Positions 34,201 through 51,204 of a stretch of DNA of 64,000 bases are shown here, piece after piece; the first letter of the stretch is position 1, and each line of letters starts with the position of its first letter. The stretch is from Hirudinaria manillensis (lineage: Eukaryota; Annelida; Clitellata; Hirudinida; Hirudinidae): contig CM067531.1 in NCBI GenBank assembly GCA_034509925.1, positions 6,653,319 through 6,717,318 on the forward strand, written 5' to 3'. The notes under the pieces are model-generated. The model was not told the DNA's origin. It ran no database searches and saw only the letters and a list, made by a program, of their open reading frames with translations. The position numbers and the translations under genes were made by a program.

Positions 34201-37200
34201 GGATCTGGTTTGACTCAGAAACCTGATGCTATGGTGGAAAAGCTGTCATCCACCTTCAATCAGGGTTGTACTTTTTCCTCATCTCCAGGTGCAAGAGAGG
34301 ATGTCCATCACAGGATGGACAAGTGTTCCTATGGCAACAGCTCTGCTGCTTCCTCAACATTTGTGGCAGAGAAATCGAGGGATGCATATGATGCCCCTAG
34401 AAAACAATTTATCAATCGATCGAGGTTGGGAACTTTCTCCATGTTTTAAAGAGATAAATTGACATTTAATCTTTGGTAACTAGTTACATTTGTGTTTTAT
34501 ATAGTATTTCTATATAAACATTTTATAAACTTAAACTTTGTTTAATATATTAGTTTTTTTAAAGTATCTATTTGTAATCACCGCATGCTCTTTGACCATT
34601 GCTTTCCAGTAGTGTATTCTTAAGATGAGAGCTTGGTTATGATGCATGACAGCGATTGCTTGTAGGATTGCAGCATATCAATTTTGCATTTATTCTATGT
34701 GGTTTTAGAGTAAGGGCCTGATATTTAAATTTTCATTTAGGAGAGGAATGGGGAACTTCAGAAATGTTAGGGGATCAAACAGAGGTCGATACTTGAGGGA
34801 GGATCCAAGCCAGGTGAAATTTATGAATGTTTTGATTCAACATAACTTTCTTCTTCAGGGAAAGTTACCATCAATAGTTTAGTGGTCTTAAAACCCTTGT
34901 TGGACAGATGCCACTCTAATAATTTTCTGTCTATATTATTTATTATTATTATTTTCTTTTTTTCTAAATGGTTAGAACCATTTATTTTCCTTAACAAAAA
35001 ACAATTACTTTAATTCAACTAGTTCTTTCATAATTACATTTTTTCACATACTTTGCTTAAATTTTTTGTGAATTTCTTCAATCAACCTTCATTTTCTTTC
35101 TAATTCAGCCATGGGAGTACATTTGCTTGAAGCTTCTTACTTGTTTCTTGGACCTGGCATTTTATTTTGATTTCAAATTTTGTCTAAATGTCTGCTGAAT
35201 GAAATTACTTCAGGTATCGGGAAAGTTACCCCCAATAGCTCGATTGTCTTGAAGCCCTTTTTTGGACAAATGCCATCATAATAATATTCTGACTGTATTT
35301 TTTCCCCCATATACAAAAACAAAACCATCCAATGGTCTCTCCTATGGTTTAATGCCTGCAAAGGGGTCTGAGATCATCCTGGACATTAAATTAGAAAGGA
35401 AACCAAAATCAATTGTGCCAAATAACATCAATTGCTAATGTCATTGTATTCACATTCATAGGTGCAGTTACCTTTTTCTGAAGGCACTTGTGGACCTTCT
35501 AGATATTTTAGCTGTGATTAAGGGCGGAGAGCCCAATGTACATCAAATTTGGTCTTGAAATGCTAAACTCTCTTCAGAATATATGTGATTCTCCACTCAT
35601 TACTTCTCTCTAATTGCTTATGCAAGTGTCAACCTTTGGAAGCATTCTCTCAACTCTGAGGCATTCCTCATCACCCTTTTGTGAAAATTTTTAATGTTGT
35701 ATTTGGAAACCTTGCAGTCATGAACCTTGTCCAAATCATAGTCTTCAGATGCAATGGCAACATCAAGGACTATGTAGAATTCCCCTCTTCAGGCACACAA
35801 ATCAGAATTTTGAGCCATTTTTCTGTGGGGATACAGGGCTTTAATTCTGTAGCTTAGCCTCTTTTTTGTAGTTTCCATTCTAATTCCCTAACAGTGTTTT
35901 GTCTCATGCCTTAGGCCATCCATTCTCAGTCATTTCTGAATCATCTTTATTACTTATTATTAACATGTTTAATTATTTGTAACCACCTTTATATTTGAAG
36001 ATTTTTGTTGTTGATTGGACAATACTTAAATATCTTTTACTAACTTTCTAATGTTATTTTATGAATGTATTGAGAATCAATGTGGCCTTTATCAAAGAAA
36101 CTTCATTTGAGCATTTTGGTCATTCTGTCAATAGTATAAATCTTTTTCTTATGTACTTGATGGTACTTAGCTTTTTCAGTTTTCTTTAATAGCAATTATT
36201 CCAAAATAGTTTTTTGGGAATTCCACAGAAATTATTAAATTTGATTAAAACCATTTAAAAGATTTATTTATGGTTATTTTATGTTATTGCAGAGAATTCC
36301 TCCGGGATCAAAACCGAGAGACAAACTGATGACAAGTGAACAGTTGGAAAGCTTTGACAAGTCATTTCCTCCGCTGCACCAAGGAAAAGTAAATTTTGGA
36401 AATGTTATTTGTTTTGAATATATGTGATTTGAACTCTGCCTTCTTTTAACCACTTGGTTTATTTAAAAAAATCACTGTTATAATTTTAAACTTGCTCAGA
36501 TGGAGTCTGAGTCTGCCACAGGAATCAATCCTGGCATCTCTGTAAAGAGCCCAAGTTTGATCAAAACTGATGAAGCAAAGCATATTGGGACCTCTTATGA
36601 TTTGCACAAGTATTTATTATTGTGTTTTTTTTTTGGCTTTTTCTTAAACTTACCCCCAAATATTATTTCTAATATCTCTATTCTCTTTCAGTAAGAACAA
36701 TCTCTCTTTGGTGGCAGATATTGACAGCAAAGTGAGACAATTTCTTGAATTGCCACAATCTTGCTTTCCATGCAAAAAACCTTAAAAATCAAATTTTTGA
36801 CTTTAGAATGGTCCAGAACACATGTCACCTTCCACCAAACTGAGCTATGCAGAAATTATTCAGAAAGGCTCCACAGAACTAGTTTCGGAAGAAGCAACGA
36901 GCAAAGTTCTTTCAGCTCCAAGCAACATAATTCAAGCTGGCATGACAATAACCTACAACTCACCAATCCACCAGCGACCCCCTTCTCCTGGTAAGGATAA
37001 CTTTTCACTGAACAGATCACTTGAGGCCCCCAGAAATTACTCTAGACAAGCAAGAGGAGCAAAGGGCGGATATAAGAATTCATTCTTACAGGGGCGCAAC
37101 TTGGATCATGACATGAACAGTTCGAAATTTCTTCATAAAAAAGGGTTTGCTGATTATTCAGGAAGCATGGATGAGCATTGCACAGAATGGTCTCAGAACA

Positions 37201-37235
37201 AAAGAATGGGCCATGAAATAACAAAGGCTGATTGA
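31239..37235 (+). CDS. LARP4: La-related protein 4 (LARP4/4B type)
   Basis: Cytoplasmic RNA-binding protein that in the known family binds poly(A) and PABP and stabilises mRNAs. Exons: 31239-31301, 31364-31528, 31599-31647, 31703-31839, 32178-32284, 32352-32516, 32768-32989, 33051-33140, 33346-33401, 33703-34116, 34191-34424, 34741-34813, 36293-36388, 36500-36609, 36692-36731, 36807-37235. The La motif spans exons 3-4 ([28 protein letters not shown]). The RRM-like fold spans exons 5-7 ([37 protein letters not shown]). Downstream are the family blocks [20 protein letters not shown], an RG-containing exon, FDKSFPPL and [10 protein letters not shown]. All phases agree. The first in-frame ATG seen is at 31244; the true start may be in an unseen upstream exon. 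No clear PAM2 motif was found. Confidence 0.9.
34858..35300. repeat. Diverged 75-bp direct repeat pair in a LARP4 intron
   Basis: gggaaagttacc at about 34859 and again at about 35219 starts two similar segments of about 75 bp. Both continue through gtcttaaaaccc / gtcttgaagccc and ggacagatgcca / ggacaaatgcca. They lie in the 1.48-kb intron before exon 36293 and flank an open minus-strand frame at 35173-35361. Confidence 0.5.
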
Positions 37236-37586
37236 TCCCTAGGTTTGTTCTCTAAGAGCTTTATTATCATTTTGGCCTTTTCTGTCATTATTTTGTTTGG
37301 CATGTAATTTAATCTGCACCTCACATCAGACTTAATGTGGATTCTTTTTAAAGTTTGCTATATTCCATTTGCTTGGGTTTTCATCATTGAAGTGTTATGG
37401 TCAACAGTAAAGCAAACCTATTAGCAGAAGTTTGATCTTTTTGTGATTTTATTAAAGCTGTTTTGAATTGGTATTATTACTTTTTTCTTTATTGTAAATG
37501 CCAAAGTATTAAGGTCTGCAAGGTCTTAAGACTAGATCAAATGACCTCCTTGGAATCTCGTGATTGTCTGCTTCATTAAGAGTGTT

Positions 37587-37592
37587 AATAAA
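37587..37592 (+). terminator. Candidate LARP4 polyadenylation signal
   Basis: AATAAA about 350 nt after the LARP4 stop. A second hexamer at 38652-38657 could give a longer 3' UTR that overlaps the convergent GALT gene. Confidence 0.4.
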
Positions 37593-38050
37593 TTGTTGTC
37601 TTGTAACTGGTCATTTAAGGGAAGTTTTTGTCCCATTTCCAATTTCATTGCAATGTTTGCCTAGGAGTTGTGAAACAACTGATTAGTTGAGTCATGTACA
37701 GTTGTTGTGTTTAGATTGCTGGCTACAAGTTATTTGTGCTTAAATGTTTAGATATACCTGTTGTAAATGTGAATCTATTGGTTAACTTATTTGCTACTTG
37801 AGGGTCTTGAGTTTTCAAGTTTCTATTTCTTTGTAAAATATTAACACTGTACAGTCTATAACCATTATTAATATCAATTTACATTTTGTTGCTGGTTGTA
37901 AAATGTTTTAAAGTCGTGCTTCAATTGCTGCACTGCTTTTACATTCTGAATTCCTTTTAGGGATTCTTTAAGCTTAGGGAGTGCTAGTTTTTTTTTTGCT
38001 GAATGTACATATTTGCCATTGTAAGATGACCCATTTTTCCTAGGCAAGAA

Positions 38051-42465
<4,415 letters not shown>

Positions 42466-42794
42466 TGCCGACAGCAAATTCTTTACTTCCTCAGCAACCA
42501 AGCGTTATCATCTGTTTAAAAGGAGGTAAATTGAACGAGTGCACAGCAAAAATTTGATGAAATTAATTCTGCGCTACTCAAAAAAATGTTTCCTAATCGC
42601 ATTAAATACATTGAGATTAAAATAATTACCTCTGCCCTTTGGAAACAAAGACGTCTTAACGAAATCCTGGGACACCAAGATGTAATAATTGCGGAGATTC
42701 TATATGGGCAATTTCCCACATTAGTCATTCAAATGAACAAGATTGGCTAACCCGTCTTTAGAAAATATCTAAGTTAGAAGAACGATTTGTTTTG

Positions 42795-43312
42795 CGTACT
42801 CAAAGTCCAAATCCAAGTACAAGTACTTGAGACCCAAGTAGGGGTACAAGTACAAGCAATCAAGATTCGAGTACAAATACAAGTAACAAGCGGGACTTTC
42901 AAGTACAAGCGAACTAATACTTTGTTAAATACTTCGCATGTATTCATCTTTAAGGATGCTTTTTTCATTGGAAAATAAGTTCCCGCAACTTTCCAATCGG
43001 AATCGTTCCAATGTAAATAAAACGTATAAAAAAAAGTGAAGTTTTGAATTTCAACCCCTATTATATTGCCAATAGTAACCTCGTGTTTGATCCCTTAGCT
43101 ACAGTTTTAAAAAGATAAAATAAGCCTAAAACGGAAATGGCCATAAAATTATTGCTGTCAAAGTTCACTCAAGTGCCTAATTTACAAACAATCTCCGATA
43201 GGCACATCCTTTGGTTCTTGATCAAATTGACCTACTTTTTAATAAATTGGGAACACTTGTTCGGGAAGTCAAGTCCCTAAAATCGATACTCAAGTACAAG
43301 TATCCATCCCTA
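42795..43312. repeat. Dispersed repeat with CAAGTAC-rich ends, hAT-like
   Basis: The left part repeats caagtacaagtacttgag and variants. The right end, read on the minus strand, is tagggatggatacttgtact followed by tgag, a hAT-like terminus. A related copy is at about 61809-61945, sharing caagtacttgag and aaatacttcgc in the same order. Confidence 0.45.
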
Positions 43313-43666
43313 TCGATCTTATTTAATATCCGGAGAACCATTACATCTATCGAGTCCAGAAATGACGTCTTGAGACGTCGCTAACCCAGTATGGTTCCAT
43401 AAAATATAACAATTTTACAAATCACTGCTGAATCCACAACAGTTTTGATTGAATTCTATCTGCTAATGTACCTACATGATGGTCCCGTACAGAACCGCTG
43501 AATGACAGATGCTGTGACAGACCACAAATTCCAGTGCCTGGATTAATTTATCAATCACACTTAAATTTCAAAGTAAACCCCAGCAATATGTGAAGGTATT
43601 GGCAACATCTTCAAACAGCAGTGCTAGAGTCCCAATTTACACAAGGGCTAATGCAATTTGGAAACT

Positions 43667-43672
43667 TTTATT
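43667..43672 (-). terminator. Polyadenylation signal of IMP3
   Basis: TTTATT on the plus strand gives AATAAA on the minus strand 39 nt after the IMP3 stop at 43711. Confidence 0.55.
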
Positions 43673-43710
43673 TTCTAAGCAATATCAGGTTATTCAGCAA
43701 CAAATCATCC

Positions 43711-45907
43711 TCATAGTTCATAGTCATCCCTCTGGAATACAATGATTTATCTATTAATGATTTAAGAAAAATGACAAATAATTTTTAACTCATTGAATTT
43801 ACCATTTCATTGTACTGAACAACATGTTTCTTGATAGATGAATGATGGGACCATGTAACAAAATCTTCCATATTCCTTTTATAAAATTAAAGAGAAAAAA
43901 TAACTTTTATTGAAACAACCAATTGAAGTCAAATGAATCAACATCAAACTCTTAGTTCCTGAAATCAAACCAAAGATATCAAACCTTGTCACAAAAAATG
44001 CAGGATCTGTGACGACTTCGGGACCAACACGGACATCTTATAAAATGATTAAAAAGTCTTTCAATTAATTCAATTTTAAATTCAATGGATTTTCTTATTG
44101 AAACTAACGTCCTTGTTCAATAAAAGTAACTGCAGCTTTGAGTGTTTCTGCCATTTTGCTTCTCAACATTACTACTGGCAATCTCCTCCTACAAATGAAG
44201 GTTGGTGATCAATAAAAAATTACAAAATATTTTTGTGTTTTGAGGTAATCTGTTACATAAAAAGCCTTAATGATTTCTTTACAATGTTGTCATACAATAG
44301 GATACCTGCAAAATGAGGTGGCATTGACTGCATCGCAAAGCTCTAAGCTTCTCTTGGTTGGAACTAGACCCATTCTGTGTCTGATATGAAATAGTTAAAA
44401 CATAAAAACCAATAATGAGCCAGCTAATGAAATGCATTACAATTTCTCGAGCAATTGAGATGTGGCAATAACTCTGAAAGGATTCTTTGGATCCAATTCT
44501 TTTATCTTCCGGGAAAGTTCTCTTACGTGCCTTGATAGTTTGTTATAACTGAAAGGCAATATGTGTCTTGCATCAAGTTAAAAGTAAATATAATATACAA
44601 AGTAAAAGTAATGTTTTACACAACTTAAATATAACTGACATACTCTTTATATATAAAAAAGCACGGAAATTTATAAGTACTATTTTGTGAAGAAGTAAGG
44701 TTTCCAGAAATACTTTTAATCAAACTAGGCAATTTATCTCTTATGACTTCTTTTATGGATGTATGCAATGTTTTACTTTGCTTATCAACCATAAAGCATG
44801 TAAAGGAATGTAAACAAAAAAATAAACATTATTAAAAAACCATGAAAGTAAAGCTGATTATAAAAGTTATAAAAGAAACATCAGTGTTTGAGGACTTATG
44901 TTGAAAGTTAGCAAGTGCAAGTGACTTACAATGAATGATTGCACTTACCAATTACACACTGATTGAAAACAAGCTTTCATTACTGTGGCCTACATTTTAA
45001 AGTTATAATCTCTGATATAAGTTCCAACATACAAAAAAAAAATAATTCAAGCCAATTTGAGCAGGATTTAACAATATTTAGAGGTAGCTCAATGAATTTC
45101 TAGTTTCCCCAGAAGATCAAGTCAAAAAAAAAATAATTCAAGCCAATTTGAGCAGGATTTAACAATATTTAGAGGTAGCTCAATGAATTTCTAGTTTCCC
45201 CAGAAGATCAGGTCAAATTAAAAGATCAAGATTCGTCCAATTGTGTTCTAGGAAAATGTAGCTTCTTCTAATAATATTAACAGAGATTAATGTTCTTGAA
45301 ATATAAAGAGAACAATTTTAACTATTTGGAAAATAGATGAAATGTTTGAAATTGCATGTGCTGAAGCCATGGAGCTCATTGAGAATGGCAGACAAGATTT
45401 TTCTAGAATGACAAAGAAAGAATGGATGATAGAGCTGCTTAGCCAGAGATAACAATGATGAGAAAGATGGGGAGGCCATAACACAATACTTGATTAATAT
45501 ACAACTGATTACTTGACATGTAATAACTATAATACTCCGTCTCACTTTGTTTAATGAATACATTACTTTTTTCCAAGTCTACTATTAAATTGTTCGGAAT
45601 TCAATGCTTCAGTCCTAATTTTTACTCCTCAATGCCTTTACCCACTAAGGTACAAATTTAATACACTTAGTTTAATTCCTTTTAATTTGCTTTACCTATA
45701 CCTTTACATATAAATCATAGCAAGATATACATAAACTCACTCATTGGTTTATACTTAAACATCGACTTACTGAGTATAGTCTTCTCTTTTTGAAACATGG
45801 TACTTTTTCATGACTTTTGCTTCTTTTAGATTGTTGTCGATTTCCCATGATATAAAATCAACTTTCTTAAGAAGCTTCTTTTCGTGAAACTTTAGTTTGC
45901 GGACCAT
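43711..45907 (-). CDS. IMP3: U3 snoRNP protein IMP3
   Basis: Nucleolar component of the small-subunit processome, an S4-type RNA-binding protein needed for U3-dependent 18S pre-rRNA cleavage. Exons: 45771-45907 ([24 protein letters not shown]), 44441-44548 ([15 protein letters not shown]), 44306-44380 ([15 protein letters not shown]), 44109-44188 ([20 protein letters not shown]), 43985-44036 ([11 protein letters not shown], the S4 loop), 43803-43875 ([18 protein letters not shown]), 43711-43731 (RDDYEL and stop). All phases agree. The product is about 181 residues, close to the family length of 184. The start follows from the universally conserved MVRKLKFHE. Confidence 0.95.
45033..45214. repeat. 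91-bp tandem duplication in IMP3 intron 1
   Basis: Two nearly identical copies with a 91-bp period, each starting with ten A and aataattcaagccaat and ending agaagatca. Only about one difference separates the copies, so the duplication is recent. Confidence 0.9.
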
Positions 45908-46370
45908 TATGTAAGATTAAATATCGAGACTATTCGGACCTAAGAAAACACTCCCCAATAACGCCCAATAAGTTATCATTAAAACGAACACAAAGACGAG
46001 ATATTAATACCACTTGATTAAAAATTACTATAGCTTTTATATATTCATTCATATCAACTTCATATAAATATTCTAAAAATGTAATTTATTTTAAAAACTA
46101 TTATTTAATCATTAATGCTTATTAAGTTTAAGAACTAAGTTCATGCAAATGTGTTATGCGATTTCGTTGTATGGTACCTGGGTAAGTGAATGGCAAAACC
46201 TAACTTGGAAGTGAATTTCATTGTCAGTCACTTATCCATCGTTTGCTACGAGTTCATTGGAGCGATTTTGTTTATTATTTTATTTATTGGGGTTGGTTGA
46301 GGGGATGTATTAACACAATTGGCGACGGCTGGCTAAAAGACTGGCGGCGGCTGCTACCAGGTCTACAGTG

Positions 46371-48712
46371 ATGGTCATATCTTTAAGCGGGCGATGATAT
46401 TATGCTGTAACCACTGACAAAGTTATTCTACAAAACCCTAATTTAGATGTTAATTGATTTGCAGTCACTTAATTGGAAATTTATTCTATATTCTGACAAT
46501 AATTTCTGGAGATATGTTCTAAAGTCCATTTTTTGACATTTAATTGTTCGTCATATCTTTAAGTTGTTGGAAATGTAAGATGATAGCAAGAGTTCTATTA
46601 TTTTAATGCATCTTAACTTAATTGACGCCACTAATTCTTCCAGTTATTCCTTTGGCGGGCTTTTCCAAGATTCAGTTATCGCCTCTTTTAACTCCATAAC
46701 AATTGAATATTGTTTACCACCGTGGTAAACTTGACTTGTCAATACCCCAAACATTTTCTATAGGATTTAAATCCATAGAACTCACCGATCATTTCACAAC
46801 ATTTTCTTCTTCGAAAGGCGACAATGTTTCTTTTGAGGTTTGAGTGCATTGTCCTGCTGAAAATTTTTAGCAAATGGAATGAGAAAATTGGAAACGGTCT
46901 TGATATAATCTTTGGATGCCGGTTTTCAACGAAGAAAGGCTAATTCTGTCTGATTGGGTAAGTCTAAAAATCTTCCCCATTCCATCACGGAAGCACCTCA
47001 AAATTTTCCGTCGTAATAAACTTCTTACTCTTTTCTTAAATTATGCCAATACACCAGCAGCCATCAGGACCATCAAAGTTAAAGTTCTTTTTCAAAAGTT
47101 ACAGATCATTATTTGTCCCCATAATTGCCTGTGTCTTTTGTCAATTCCAGGCAGTACTGTCATTTCTTGAGAGGTAGGATTTTTGACTTTTATGCACAAC
47201 TTAACACTGTAGAATTGCTCGCTTGAAAATTTAATGATGTACGAACTTCTTTTGCTGAAGATTTCCCCTATGAAGTTTCAGGAATAATTCGTCGATCCCC
47301 CTTCCATAGTTTTGGAGGTTTTCCACCAGGATTGTTCTTGTCATAATCTGGATATTCTTAGGGAGTTTACAGTTCGTAAACATTGTTCTTTGGAAATATT
47401 TGAAATTGAATAATTTACGTTCTTAACTCTTGGCTGCTCAAGATAAAAAACTTCCTCTTTCAGCCAAATGTACCCCAACATGGTTGTTGCTACTGAGCGT
47501 CAACTGAAAGTTTGTTATTAAAGCTAATTTACAAGTCAATAGGCACGGTTCAGAGAATATAAAAATATATTTTTCATTAAACATTTACCAAACAGTGTCA
47601 CGTGGCAGTGTTTACAACCAAGGAACCTCTATAAAGGGGTAATGGCATGCAGAAGGGCTGTAATATAATTGTATTTATAATCTAAACTTTATATAGAGAT
47701 CTTAAACTAAAATTATAGTATTTCTTCAAATTTTAACCCCCATTTAATTCGATCTCACATCAATTATTTTCCTCGTCTGGAACACCACAATTCATTTCAT
47801 ACCCCTCGTATTGCTTCATCCGAGTTTCCACAGACTTCAAAAAATCTAATTTCTTTATCAACAATTCTAATCAATGGGAACTTTGCTCGTTTGAATTTCC
47901 CACTATCATCACTGCTGACAGCATAGAGAGTAATAAAAAAATTATTTAACAACATCGAAAATCTAAACTATATCGAGTCGAAAGTCTAAACGTGTTTTAT
48001 GTTATAATAAATATGTTACGTTTATATTACATTTTATATGATATAATAGCATTTTGTATTTTGTCATGCGTAATTTTGCAATCATTATTTTAAAAATCTG
48101 CAATGTTTGTGAACATGCGTGTCCGCAACTTTGGTGCCCACCAGGGGGATACAAATATACCCCATACGTCGTTGGAACGTTCGTAAAAAAGAAGTATTTC
48201 GCTTTTGCCGAAAATATTTACATTATAATAAACATGCTGCGGATAGATGTTACAAGAAATTCATGATATAATTTCAAAAACGGATTCCAGGATTTCAAAA
48301 GACGTTGGGGTATGCATCACCCTCGGGCATTCAAGGATTAAAGCCATAATCTGACCTCTTCCATGTTTGCTCAGTTGTGATTTCTTTCCCATGTTCTTAG
48401 AAGTCAAACAAAACTTTTAATTTGTTCTAATCGATGAATTTATACATATCTATAAATAATAATCTTCTTCATCTAATAGACCCCCAACAAATAAATAATT
48501 ATGCAATTATATGAAACCACTCTTAAAGATTTGACGAATGTGCTGGCACGCTAATTTGCATTTCCTGCCAAAACATTTAATAAATTCATTTCTAAGTTTA
48601 TAATAAGATTTAATAATACTATGTAAATCATATACCAAAACAAACATAACATTAACATTTTTTATAGTTATACCGAAAATGTGGCCAGCTTAAAGAGATG
48701 ATGACCACCGTA
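46371..48712 (-). mobile_element. Tc1-like DNA transposon, transposase degenerate (copy 1)
   Basis: The left end cagtgatggtcatatc followed by tttaagc and the right end (minus strand) cggtggtcatcatctc followed by tttaagc form inverted termini. Inside, the minus strand carries a broken Tc1 transposase: NPGGKPPKLWK and DRRII near 47300, DGPDG near 47065, the catalytic block FQQDNA near 46850, and DLNPIENVW near 46760. Frame breaks and stops show it is dead. The motif CATATCTTTAAG recurs about 175 bp inside the left end (46551), and a variant lies inside the right end (about 48515). The element is about 2.3 kb and lies between IMP3 and the docking-protein exon. Confidence 0.75.
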
Positions 48713-49060
48713 TAGGGATTGCTAGATATAAATATGTTGAATTTGGCATAAAGGACCGTACACCAACATTACCGCGACCGAGAACCTTTGGAGGTTCTGT
48801 AACCAGTTATGTAACAGAGGATAATAAGCAGTAATTCATTTGACAATCTAGATCTGGATGCCTTCCTCTGTCTGTCTTCTCAGCTATCACTTGCGTTCTT
48901 CAGGCGCCAATTGAAAACCCACTTGTTCCGCATTACTAACTCGAACGGGTACCCAAGGCACCCCAGTTAATGGCGCCATATAAATTCTTAATATCATTAA
49001 TTGAGATATTAACTGAAAAATTAACGCAGCCAAATACAAATTTAGAATTGAAAAGCTGAA
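48713..49060. other. No gene recognised
   Basis: AT-rich spacer between the Tc1-like element and the 3' end of the docking-protein gene. It holds only a 60-codon frame without recognisable similarity. Confidence 0.4.
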
Positions 49061-49066
49061 TTTATT
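49061..49066 (-). terminator. Candidate polyadenylation signal for the docking-protein gene
   Basis: TTTATT on the plus strand gives AATAAA on the minus strand about 375 nt after the stop at 49441. Confidence 0.4.
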
Positions 49067-49440
49067 CAAACATGTAAATAAAACAATGAACGAGGCATGA
49101 CTAGGAATTGAACGAGGTAATTAAACTGACATTTTGAAGCTGTAAAGTGGAGCAAAGGCATGGAAAGCAACTACTTGAGCTCATTGCCACACAATACATA
49201 TATTTAAAGATGCTTCAACTTGACAAATTGCAGAATCATGAGCCACAAAATAATGTAAAGGATGCAGCAATGGTCCATGATCACTAATCACACAGGATGA
49301 CCTGGAGATGTTTTTCCAACAGATTACGCTATATTTAAAAACAATTTAATAATAGCTTCTGCATTTGAAATTATCAAGGTTTGTGACAAAATGTTCATAG
49401 TGTAATGAAAAATTATTGAAATCCCACTAATTCAAACCCT

Positions 49441-50326
49441 TTAAAAATTCTTTTTTGAATGTGCCAATGTGTTAGGGTACTTGTCTTGATCAACAAAATC
49501 TAAAGATAATTTTCTCTGAGGTTTAGGAGTTAAGGATATTTGATCTCCTATTTGAATAAAAGCATTGCTTTTGCAAGCATTTAGTTCAGTTTTATCCATC
49601 AAGGTTTCAATTGAATCAAAGTATTCGGTTGGTGTTGAGACATAGAAACATGATGAAGCCTTTTTGATCAGAGCAGAAGAGTTTGAATTCCCTTTGCCTT
49701 TGATGGAAGCATTTATGCTACGTTCTTCCAGAAGCTCCCTCCCTGTTTTATGTACAGCAAGAGTTTTACTGAGATCAATGCAAGCATATTTGGTTCGAGA
49801 TGAAGTTGTCAGATCAGTCCAGCGGTCAGATTTTGTTGGAAAAAAGTCTATATCTGCATAATTCAAGTCATTTCTGCAGGAGTCATCATAACTGTCTAAA
49901 ATTAAAAGGTTTTCAGAAGGCTTGCTGGATTGCATCTCATTAACATGATCCCACCCAGGTACAGCACTCTCATCGCAACTGCAATCCTTCAAGAGAATTG
50001 CAGAACCATCAGAGGTCCTAGACATTTCTACATAAGCGATTTTTCTCTCATTTATGGAATTCGTTGGAAAGCATTCTCTTTTGGTATAATTTTTATAATC
50101 ATCGTTTGTCACATAATTTGTGATAGGTTTCATCTCATTATGAGAACAAGCAATAGATTCAGGCACTTTTGAAATTTTGAAGTCATCCTTTGGAAAATTT
50201 GAGGATCCAACTTTAGAGTGATATTTTCCACCACATGTTTTCTTGGATGAACCCTTCCTCCATAAACCATCAGGAAACACTGAGATATCATTTTCATGGC
50301 TTTCTCTGGCCATTTTGGCAGTAAAC
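49441..50326 (-). CDS. Large exon of a probable IRS/GAB-type tyrosine docking protein
   Basis: An uninterrupted frame of 290 codons from an ATG at 50313, extending back to an acceptor-like tcag at about 50327. It is Ser/Lys/Asp-rich and looks disordered. It carries YVEM at residues 94-97 (a YxxM PI3-kinase p85 site), YADIDF at 152 and YACIDLSKTLAVHKT at 176. The last resembles the YxxVDxxKTxAL SHP2-binding tail of GAB proteins and the YxxIDF sites of IRS proteins. No PH or PTB domain is visible in this exon or upstream to 54300. It may be the coding end of a gene whose 5' exons I did not recognise, or a single-exon gene with a 5' UTR intron. Seen: motifs. Family: inference. Confidence 0.5.
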
Positions 50327-51204
50327 CTGATAATTTTTAATCAAGATCCAATGATAAACATTCTACATTTGTTTGAACTGCAAAGGTCAGATGGGGCCAA
50401 GAGCTGTGACACATAGTGAGCAACCTCCTACAAACAATCAATAATTAGTGAAATATGAAAACTGATGGCTTGTTCATGCTAATTTATCAATTTCAGATGA
50501 TATTATACATAACAGATTGCTCTCTTTCAAGCCTTGTTTACTATTAACATTTTGCAGCTCCACACTAACTCGTTAGTAAAAATTAATTAAAGATTAGTAA
50601 AATAATAAATGTAAACTGAATTCACGATTATTTTAATTTTAGGAATTGAAATCATTTAATACATCACTGCTAATGAACATATACCAAAACTAAATTCCAG
50701 TTGGATTATAAGTCTAACATAATTCAACGTAAAATCACACTTCTTTGACGGTCAAACTCAACAACGTATATCGATCGCTCTGGCAGTTGCAATTAGTTCA
50801 CCTTCTTTGGAATATAAACACACAATATTATCATTATTTTAAAAATGCAGTGAAATAAAGTACAAGTATTTCATTAATGTTTAAATGTTTATTTAGCAAA
50901 ATTTTCAATACTAATAAAAAACGCCTAACTACTCAACGAATGAACCGGAATTCCCTTCCGGCACTTTTTTTTACCCATTACATATACTTTTCATTTGCAG
51001 TCTGCACTTTATTTCATCCCTTTCTCTGCGACCTTGAAACTCCATGACTCCTTGACTCAAAAATCACTTTCAAACATCCCTCCAATTCTGTGATAAAATC
51101 ATGTAATAACCATCTACTACTTCAATTCTTCTCAGTTAATACTGCTTGCACTGGAATACTCACCTTCCTTAAGCAGGTGGAGGCAGTAGAACGTGAACTC
51201 CTAC

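Larger units (their letters stand above)
42480..43700. other. Intergenic region between IMP3 and GALT with a CAAGTAC-rich repeat
   Basis: The GALT promoter should lie just above 42465. From 42780 to 43310 the sequence is a degenerate transposon-like repeat rich in CAAGTACAAGTAC. The remainder shows no gene. Confidence 0.45.

Noticed and set aside
46713..46731. Perfect palindrome gtttaccaccgtggtaaac
   Set aside because: Lies in the decayed Tc1 transposase region, so chance or relic is the simplest explanation.
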